Positions 6,555 to 11,657 of a DNA stretch of 11,657 nt are shown piece by piece. A program made the translations under genes and the position numbers. The notes beneath the pieces are model-generated. The model made no database searches, was not told the origin of the DNA, and was given only the letters and a program-made list of their open reading frames with translations. This DNA comes from an uncultured Desulfobacterales bacterium. Lineage in GTDB: Bacteria; Desulfobacterota; Desulfobacteria; Desulfobacterales; JAFDCJ01. Numbering within the stretch: position 1 is the stretch's first letter; each line of letters begins with the position of its first letter. The DNA lies in contig CALZJV010000151.1 in the NCBI GenBank assembly GCA_945787595.1, positions 1-11,657 of the forward strand. The letters are read 5' to 3'.

Positions 6555-7367
6555 ATGTTTTCAATAAACGACATACTAACAAAACGCCGCTTCCGCATGG
6601 TGGTTTTTATAGCTTGGGTCTTGATTTTTGTTCTTTCGCTAACTTTATTTATTTTGCTTCCCAAGGTGGATGCCGGGCAGAAAGCACTTCCTTTTCAGAC
6701 AGGGGAATACCTGTTGTTTCACATTTACTGGGGGTTCATTAAGGTTGGAGAGACCGTCATGGAAGTGTTGCCGAATACGACTGTCGACGGGCAGTCGGTC
6801 CGCCATTTTCGCTTAAAGACCCGCACGACTCCCTTTATCGATATGATTTACAAGGTACGGAGCGAAATTGAGGCTTTTACGGACATGGATATGAATCGGT
6901 CTGTACTCTACAAAAAGAAACACCTGGAGGGGGGCAACTACAAGGAGGAAATGGTTACTTTCGACTGGGTAAACCACAAAGCTGTCTATTTTAGTTTCGG
7001 CAAGCAGGAAAAGGACACCAAGATCCTCCCGGGCACGTTGGATCCGTTAGGGATTTTATATTATTCCCGCACAGTGGATTTCAACGAAGTCATTGAGTTC
7101 GAGCGTCCTGTAACGGATGGAAAAAAATGCGTAGTCGGTCGACTTTCATTATTGGGCAGAGAACGGGTCAAACTTCACGGTGTATATTACGACACTTACG
7201 TAATGCAGCCAGATATGAAAGATATCGAGGGCTTTTTTGAAGAAAATCGGGACGCAAAACTCACTCTGTGGTATAAAACCGACCGCTCCAGCATACCCGT
7301 AAAAATCAAAATCGAGGTATTTATAGGCAGTATCGTGTGTCGGATCGTGCCGTCTTCCGGTATATGA
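6555..7367 (+). CDS. DUF3108 domain-containing exported protein
   Basis: The product has 270 residues. After a basic N-terminus, a hydrophobic helix spans about residues 15-36 and is followed by VDA-GQ, a possible signal peptidase site after A40; it may instead stay as an anchor. The rest matches the DUF3108 family: it opens with PFQTGEYLLFHIYWGFIKVG, continues with the arginine-rich strand HFRLKTRTTPF, and has the paired block GGNYKEEMVTFDW. These beta-rich proteins are periplasmic and of unknown function. The ATG at 6555 has no good Shine-Dalgarno site; GAG at 6541-6543 is the nearest purine cluster. A terminator separates the gene from the upstream group, so it should have its own promoter, which I could not identify. 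The next gene is convergent. Confidence 0.85.
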   Translation: MFSINDILTKRRFRMVVFIAWVLIFVLSLTLFILLPKVDAGQKALPFQTGEYLLFHIYWGFIKVGETVMEVLPNTTVDGQSVRHFRLKTRTTPFIDMIYKVRSEIEAFTDMDMNRSVLYKKKHLEGGNYKEEMVTFDWVNHKAVYFSFGKQEKDTKILPGTLDPLGILYYSRTVDFNEVIEFERPVTDGKKCVVGRLSLLGRERVKLHGVYYDTYVMQPDMKDIEGFFEENRDAKLTLWYKTDRSSIPVKIKIEVFIGSIVCRIVPSSGI

Positions 7368-7400
7368 TCGTCCGGGAAAATACCATATTGCTTATTTTTA

Positions 7401-7419
7401 TCACTGATCTTATCGGTGA
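7401..7419. terminator. Small hairpin between convergent genes, possible weak terminator
   Basis: TCACTGAT (7401-7408) pairs with ATCGGTGA (7412-7419) over a 3-base loop, with one G-T wobble. It lies between the ends of the DUF3108 gene and the - strand membrane protein gene, where a shared terminator would be expected. No T-run follows the hairpin on either strand, so the call is tentative. Confidence 0.3.
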
Positions 7420-7503
7420 ATTAAACCGTTAGTAGCTTCAGTATACTATATTTTTCAACGAGGAGCAGGATCAAGGTGTTCCGATCGGGCAGGCATCCAG
7501 GCG

Positions 7504-8013
7504 CTAGTGAGATCTCCTGAATCCGAAAACAACCAAGGCGTGCACGATCAGCAAGCCGATTGCCACAATCATTGTCCAGATACGTCCAGCCGGCGAATAT
7601 GGTAAAATGTCCAACCCAAACGTCACTTCAAGGGGCCACAACGGCCGATTGCCGGTTTGCAACAAATCGAGTCCGATATGCAAAAAGGCCCCGGCTAACA
7701 CTACGGTATATATGCGGCTGAATTGAACCGTCGCCGCTTTTTTGTCGACTCTCCGAAATCCCCATGCCAAGAGCGCGCTGTAAATCGGTACGAACCAGAT
7801 CGCTGCAGTCAAGCTCGGATGAATGATCATGCTTCTATGAGCGAAATCGGCAAGTGACGTTGGCCAAGGCCCGGTTATAAGCAAATAGGCGCCGCCGATA
7901 GCCACGTCGATATCCGGCGAGAGCGCGGCCAGAACAAATAGAAATTTTTTTTCTCTAAACCATTGATTTGCAAAAATAAAAGAGATACTGACATGAGTGA
8001 TCGGATCCGGCAT
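7504..8013 (-). CDS. YdjM-type membrane-bound metal-dependent hydrolase candidate
   Basis: The product has 169 residues and fits the YdjM/PF04307 group of inner-membrane putative metal-dependent hydrolases. The polar motifs are in the expected order: MPDPITH with H7, SPDID at 32-36, HRSMIIH with H59 and H65, and H112-x3-D116 in FLHIGLDLLQTG, followed by a proline-rich P124-L-W-P127-L. Hydrophobic segments at about 24-46, 70-86, 103-118 and 145-165 suggest four membrane spans. The histidines and aspartates could bind metal near the membrane surface. The substrate is unknown; E. coli YdjM is LexA-controlled, but I see no LexA box here. The start at 8013 follows the family's usual MPDPITH opening, although no clear ribosome site precedes it. 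It is convergent with the DUF3108 gene and divergent from the reductase gene. Confidence 0.85.
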   Translation of the reverse strand: MPDPITHVSISFIFANQWFREKKFLFVLAALSPDIDVAIGGAYLLITGPWPTSLADFAHRSMIIHPSLTAAIWFVPIYSALLAWGFRRVDKKAATVQFSRIYTVVLAGAFLHIGLDLLQTGNRPLWPLEVTFGLDILPYSPAGRIWTMIVAIGLLIVHALVVFGFRRSH

Positions 8014-8114
8014 GATGCTATTTAGAAGTTCGGATAATTTGCGGGTTGATATATTAAAATATTATTCAGCTAAAAAACGATTCCTTAATGAAACAGTGTG
8101 TATCGATTATACTT

Positions 8115-8140
8115 GGATGATCATCCTGTAGCAACAGGAT
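8115..8140. repeat. Overlapping perfect palindrome and hairpin
   Basis: GGATGATCATCC (8115-8126) is a perfect 12-base palindrome. Overlapping it, ATCCTGT (8123-8129) and ACAGGAT (8134-8140) form a perfect 7-base stem with the loop AGCA, followed by TTTTC. The two foldings share bases and exclude one another in a single strand. The position between two divergent genes would suit an operator; a weak terminator is the other reading. Confidence 0.4.
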
Positions 8141-8239
8141 TTTCATTCTATATAGTGCTAAACCCTGTCATTACAATATATCTGGATAGAAGGGCCTCCG
8201 GTTTAGGTGGATCCCGCCGCAGGCGATAAAAATTATAAT

Positions 8240-8256
8240 AATCCTGTAAATCCTGT
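8240..8256 (+). repeat. Short tandem repeat of AATCCTGTA
   Basis: AATCCTGTA (8240-8248) is followed directly by AATCCTGT (8249-8256). The same TCCTGT word appears in the hairpin at 8123-8129. Similar TCCTGTAAATCCTGT stretches occur as intergenic repeats in other bacteria (recall only). No function can be assigned. Confidence 0.4.
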
Positions 8257-8366
8257 CAAAACAAAGAAATTAAAGATCGAATCCATTCAACACTTAGTAT
8301 CCTTAGTTGATCTTATTCAAATCATCCCTAATTTATAAAATACAATCCTATAAACAGGGACCAGCC

Positions 8367-9542
8367 ATGATCATCAAGCCCATCATACGACGCAATATTT
8401 GCATCAACGCGCACCCGCTGGGGTGTGCCGCCCAGGTCAAAGCGCAAATCAATTATGTCATGGAACGGGAAAAAATAGCCAGTCCTAAAAAAGTGCTGGT
8501 GATCGGCGCTTCAAACGGCTATGGCCTGGCAGCCAGAATCGTCTCGGCCTTTGCATCCAATGCCGCAACCATCGGGGTCGGTTTCGAAATGCCCGCAACA
8601 GCGCGCCGAACCGGCACCGCCGGGTGGTATAACATCGAAGCATTCAGACAGGAAGCTGAAAGGGCTGGGTTGCCTGCCTGGAATGTCAACGGCGATGCGT
8701 TTTCAGAAGAGACGAAATCCAACATCAGCGACATTATCAAGGACAGACTGGATACGATTGACTTCCTGGTATACAGCATCGCGGCTCCCAGACGGATCGA
8801 TCCGGCGACCGGCGAAATATATTCTTCCGTCATCAAACCGATCGACAAACCGTTCACTGCCAAATCGGTGGATTTCCTCTCCGGTGTCATCCGTGAAGTT
8901 TCCGCTGAGCCGGCAACCACTGAACAAATCGCCCATACCGTCAAAGTGATGGGCGGCGAAGATTGGATGCTCTGGATCGAGAAACTGCTGAATGAAAATC
9001 TTCTTGCCCGGGGATTCAAGACGATCGCATTTTCCTACATCGGCTCCGAACATACCCGTTCTTTGTACCGCGACGGTACCATCGGTGCCGCCAAAAAGGA
9101 CCTGGAACAAAAAGCTGAACATATCAACAATACCCTGACTGCCATTGGCGGCAAAGCCCTCATCAGCGTCAACAAGGCACTGATCACCCGCGCCAGTGCG
9201 GTCATCCCGGCAGTGCCTTTGTATACCGCCCTGCTCTACCGGGTGATGAAAAATAAGAAACTGCACGAGGGCTGCATCCAGCAAATGTACCGGCTCTACC
9301 ATGATTTGCTGTTTAGCGGGAATCCTCCCAAGATGGATGCCAAAGGACGAGTCCGCATGGATGACTGGGAAATGCGACCGGATGTCCAGCGTGAAGTTGC
9401 TGCTCTCTGGCAAAAAATAAATCAGGAAAATATTGAGGAATTGGCAGACATCCAGGGATTAAGAGAAGAATTTTTGCGTCACCACGGATTCGGGATGCCG
9501 AAGGTCGATTATTCACAAGATGTAAGGCCGGATATATTTTAA
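8367..9542 (+). CDS. fabV: FabV/TER-type NADH-dependent enoyl-ACP/enoyl-CoA reductase
   Basis: This is a 391-residue cytoplasmic enzyme of the FabV/trans-2-enoyl-CoA reductase family. It reduces the double bond of 2-enoyl thioesters with NADH, either as the last step of fatty acid elongation or on CoA esters. The N-terminus (MIIKPIIRRNICINAHPLGC) is typical. The nucleotide-binding motif GASNGYG is at residues 47-53. The catalytic Y-x8-K is Y234 to K243, in YRDGTIGAAKK. Other family blocks are VMGGEDW, SYIGSE and RASAVIPAVPLY. The start at 8367 fits the family and has AGGGA (8356-8360) 6 bases upstream; an in-frame ATG at 8307 adds 20 unrelated residues. Details such as RRNICINAHP and SVNKALITRASAVIP look closer to the Treponema denticola TER than to Vibrio FabV as I remember them, so the natural substrate could be a CoA ester. 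Confidence 0.93.
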   Translation: MIIKPIIRRNICINAHPLGCAAQVKAQINYVMEREKIASPKKVLVIGASNGYGLAARIVSAFASNAATIGVGFEMPATARRTGTAGWYNIEAFRQEAERAGLPAWNVNGDAFSEETKSNISDIIKDRLDTIDFLVYSIAAPRRIDPATGEIYSSVIKPIDKPFTAKSVDFLSGVIREVSAEPATTEQIAHTVKVMGGEDWMLWIEKLLNENLLARGFKTIAFSYIGSEHTRSLYRDGTIGAAKKDLEQKAEHINNTLTAIGGKALISVNKALITRASAVIPAVPLYTALLYRVMKNKKLHEGCIQQMYRLYHDLLFSGNPPKMDAKGRVRMDDWEMRPDVQREVAALWQKINQENIEELADIQGLREEFLRHHGFGMPKVDYSQDVRPDIF

Positions 9543-9651
9543 ACATAGGTTGTTGGTTGGTTCAAGATTCCGGGGTGAAAGAACCTAGGCAGCTTATATT
9601 AATGGGATCTGGTTTTCATCTGGTTATATATCCGTTTCACCAGAATAAAGT

Positions 9652-9747
9652 ATGACGGGTATGCCAGATTTTGATGGATTTTGGGAGCAGTATCCTTGGG
9701 TTGTAAACTTTGAACCCCTGGCCCAGCAGACCAGGTTTACTATGTAA
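9652..9747 (+). CDS. Short aromatic-rich ORF just before the amylase gene
   Basis: A 31-codon frame starts at ATG 9652 (or the second ATG, 9661) and ends with TAA at 9745-9747, 21 bases before the amylase ATG. The peptide is rich in aromatic and acidic residues (MPDFDGFWEQYPWVVNF, then EPLAQQTRFTM). A TAA at 9646-9648 lies just upstream in the frame, so it is not the tail of a longer intact gene. The ribosome site is weak: only AAAG near 9647-9650, or GGG at 9657-9659, which is too close. Within its last third CCTGG (9717-9721) could pair with CCAGG (9731-9735). It could be a small protein, a leader peptide or chance. Confidence 0.25.
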   Translation: MTGMPDFDGFWEQYPWVVNFEPLAQQTRFTM

Positions 9748-9768
9748 GAAAAATGGAGGTACTTACCG

Positions 9769-11657
9769 ATGAAGAATCTATTTCATTGGATGAAAAGCCT
9801 GATCCTGGTGCTTTGGATTGTTCTTTTCATGGCGCCGGGAGCGTCACATGTCTTCGCTCAAAATGGTGTCATGATGCAGTATTTCCACTGGTACTATCCG
9901 GACGGCGGCATTCTCTGGGATGACGTCGCCGGTAGAACGGATGAACTGGCGGCAGCGGGAATAACCGCACTTTGGCTGCCCCCTGCTTATAAGGGAGCCT
10001 CGCAGCATGATGTGGGATACGGCGTCTATGATCTCTATGATCTGGGAGAGTTTCACCAGAAGGGGGCTGTCCGCACCAAGTATGGAACCAAAGACCAGTA
10101 CTTGAATGCTGTGGCCGCAGCGCACCGTGCCGGAATACAAATTTACGCCGATGTTGTCTTCAATCATAAAATGGGGGCGGATTTCACTGAAAAGGTTAAG
10201 GTTGTTCGTGTCGCGGGCGATAACCGCAATCATGAATATGGCGGTGATATCCTGATCGACGCATGGACGGGATTCGCATTTTCCAATAGGACGGATAAAT
10301 ATTCATCCTTTAAATGGCGCTGGTACCATTTTGACGGTACCGATTGGGCCGAGGATTTGAAGGAAAAGGGGAAAATATATAAATTCCGTGGAATTGGAAA
10401 GGCCTGGGATTGGGAAGTCGACTCGGAAAACCACAATTACGACTATTTGATGGGAGCGGATGTGGATTTCGCACATCCGGAGGTGCGAGGCGAACTGAAA
10501 CACTGGGGCCAATGGGTTGTTGCCCACACCAATATTGACGGATTCCGCATCGATGCGGTCAAGCATATTGAATATGGTTTCTTTAAGGAATGGCTGGAGC
10601 ATGTGCGCTCTACTACGGGAAGAAAACTTTTTGCGGTGGGCGAATTCTGGAGCGGCAGCATCGCAAAACTGCAAAATTATATCATTAAAACCGAGGGTAC
10701 AATGTCGCTGTTCGACGCACCGCTGCACTATAATTTTCATGCCGCCTCAACAGCCGGCGGGAACTACGACATGAGCAAGTTGATGAACAATACCCTAATG
10801 GGAAGGCAGCCGGTGTCAGCCGTCACTTTGGTGGAAAACCACGACACCCAGCCCTGTCAGGCCCTGGAATCACCTGTTGAGGACTGGTTCAAACCGTTGG
10901 CCTATGCCTTTATCCTGTTAAGACAGGAAGGGTATCCCAACATTTTTTATGCGGATTACTATGGGGCGCACTACAAATCCTCAGACAATAAATGCGGCCA
11001 AGCGCCCGGCGGTGAGTCCAGGATACGGATGACCTCTCATAAGTTCCTCATCGATAAATTCCTTGAGGCACGCAAAAAATTCGCCCGCGGGCCGCAAAAA
11101 GATTATCTGAATCACTGGGATATCATAGGTTGGACCCGCCTGGGCGACCCGGCGCACCCCGGCTCGATGGCCGTTATTATGAGCGATGGTGAAGGGGGTA
11201 CGAAATGGATGGACACCGGCAAGCCCGAAACGGCCTATATCGATATGACCGGCCATCGTGTCGAGCCGGTTATAACCAATCAGGACGGATGGGGAGAATT
11301 TGCGGTAAATGGCGGCTCAGTCTCTGTCTGGGTCGAGCACTCAAGCCTCGCTGGTGAAGATCGGGAAGTGGATGTGGTGTTTACCTGTCACAACGGCAAG
11401 ACGATCTGGGGACAAAATGTTTACGTGGTCGGAAGCATCCCTGAACTGGGTAACTGGGATACAGATAAAGCCAAAATCCTGAATCCGGAAAACCATCCGG
11501 ACTGGGGCAGCACCTTGTCGCACCTGCCCCCGGATACCTATATTGAATGGAAGTGCATCAAAAGAGACGGTGCCGGCAATGTCGAATGGCAGCCCGGTGA
11601 CAACAATAAATTCACAACGGCGGCCGGCGGGACGGGCATGACTTCCGGTTCATTTTA
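9769..11657 (+). CDS. Exported GH13 alpha-amylase with C-terminal CBM20 starch-binding domain
   Basis: The frame covers 629 codons and then TA at the window edge, almost surely the first two bases of the stop. The protein cuts internal alpha-1,4 bonds of starch outside the cytoplasm. Residues 1-30 are a Sec signal peptide with likely cleavage after VFA (28-30). The catalytic domain begins at MMQYFHWYYPDGG and resembles liquefying amylases such as B. licheniformis AmyL (subfamily GH13_5). DVVFNH is at 128-133. The nucleophile is D262 in GFRIDAVKH, the acid/base E292 in GEFW, and the third carboxylate D359 in ENHD; the spacings of 30 and 67 residues equal those of AmyL (231/261/328). After domain C, residues from about 533 are a CBM20 domain, with NVYVVGSIPELGNW and WKCIKRDGAGNVEW. 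The start has GGAGGT (9755-9760) 8 bases upstream. Confidence 0.95.
   Translation, partial: MKNLFHWMKSLILVLWIVLFMAPGASHVFAQNGVMMQYFHWYYPDGGILWDDVAGRTDELAAAGITALWLPPAYKGASQHDVGYGVYDLYDLGEFHQKGAVRTKYGTKDQYLNAVAAAHRAGIQIYADVVFNHKMGADFTEKVKVVRVAGDNRNHEYGGDILIDAWTGFAFSNRTDKYSSFKWRWYHFDGTDWAEDLKEKGKIYKFRGIGKAWDWEVDSENHNYDYLMGADVDFAHPEVRGELKHWGQWVVAHTNIDGFRIDAVKHIEYGFFKEWLEHVRSTTGRKLFAVGEFWSGSIAKLQNYIIKTEGTMSLFDAPLHYNFHAASTAGGNYDMSKLMNNTLMGRQPVSAVTLVENHDTQPCQALESPVEDWFKPLAYAFILLRQEGYPNIFYADYYGAHYKSSDNKCGQAPGGESRIRMTSHKFLIDKFLEARKKFARGPQKDYLNHWDIIGWTRLGDPAHPGSMAVIMSDGEGGTKWMDTGKPETAYIDMTGHRVEPVITNQDGWGEFAVNGGSVSVWVEHSSLAGEDREVDVVFTCHNGKTIWGQNVYVVGSIPELGNWDTDKAKILNPENHPDWGSTLSHLPPDTYIEWKCIKRDGAGNVEWQPGDNNKFTTAAGGTGMTSGSF

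Larger units (their letters stand above)
8014..8366. other. Divergent intergenic region before the enoyl reductase gene
   Basis: This AT-rich region separates two divergent genes and should hold promoters for both. The visible structure is the palindrome/hairpin pair at 8115-8140 and a short tandem repeat at 8240-8256. A 45-codon frame at 8092-8229 has only a GTG start, lacks a ribosome site and ends in a run of arginines, so I do not call it. For the reductase, TACAAT at 8341-8346 resembles a -10 box, with TTCAAA at 8316-8321 as a poor -35 box at 19 bases; this is not enough for a promoter call. Confidence 0.5.

Noticed and set aside
8092..8229. A 45-codon + strand frame in the divergent region
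   Set aside because: It has only a GTG start without a ribosome site, ends in several arginines and runs through the palindromic and repeat-like bases.
8307..8366. Longer N-terminus for the enoyl reductase
   Set aside because: FabV/TER proteins start at MI[IV]KP, and AGGGA sits 6 bases before the ATG at 8367.
8703..9413. A 236-codon antisense frame inside the reductase gene, and a second one at 8519-9019
   Set aside because: Both are shadow frames of a strongly conserved enzyme gene; they lack ribosome sites and family motifs.

Overview
The window looks like a stretch of chromosome from a Gram-negative, probably anaerobic bacterium, and a member of the Desulfobacterota (sulfate-reducer relatives) fits best. 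The grounds are indirect. There is an outer-membrane-type lipoprotein and a periplasmic DUF3108 protein. There is a small FmdB-type zinc ribbon, and a zinc-ribbon membrane protein of a style I associate with deltaproteobacterial genomes. The intergenic regions are long and carry palindromic repeats. The lineage is inference. No rRNA, tRNA or CRISPR array was found.

Layout, left to right. Positions 1-131 hold the end of an unidentified gene entering from the left, possibly frameshifted near its stop. A roughly 420-base stretch without a clear gene follows and includes a possible antisense gene remnant. Then comes a complete hrpB-type DEAH-box RNA helicase gene (555-3083, + strand, TTG start), visibly more GC-rich than its surroundings. 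The next gap holds a small MITE-like element (3167-3375) with imperfect 37-base terminal inverted repeats around an AT-rich core. A 66-residue FmdB-type zinc ribbon gene lies on the - strand (3491-3691), next to another possible remnant.

Four + strand genes for envelope proteins follow: a membrane-anchored protein of unknown family (3967-4662), a lipoprotein with a TolB/CsgG-like pattern (4866-5549), a zinc-ribbon plus M50-like membrane metalloprotease (5618-6367, followed by a terminator), and a DUF3108 protein (6555-7367). A YdjM-type membrane hydrolase candidate is on the - strand (7504-8013). The last two genes are enzymes: a FabV/TER-type enoyl reductase (8367-9542) and an exported GH13 alpha-amylase with a C-terminal CBM20 starch-binding domain (9769 to the window edge, cut within its probable stop codon).

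The genes do not form one obvious pathway. The clearest functional statements are RNA helicase, enoyl-CoA/ACP reduction and extracellular starch hydrolysis. The 3967-6367 group may be a small envelope-associated cluster, but only strand and proximity support that. I did not find a convincing new multi-gene system. The most unusual items are the zinc-ribbon/M50-like fusion, the MITE-like element, the short ORF in front of the amylase, and several gene-like fragments in the gaps.
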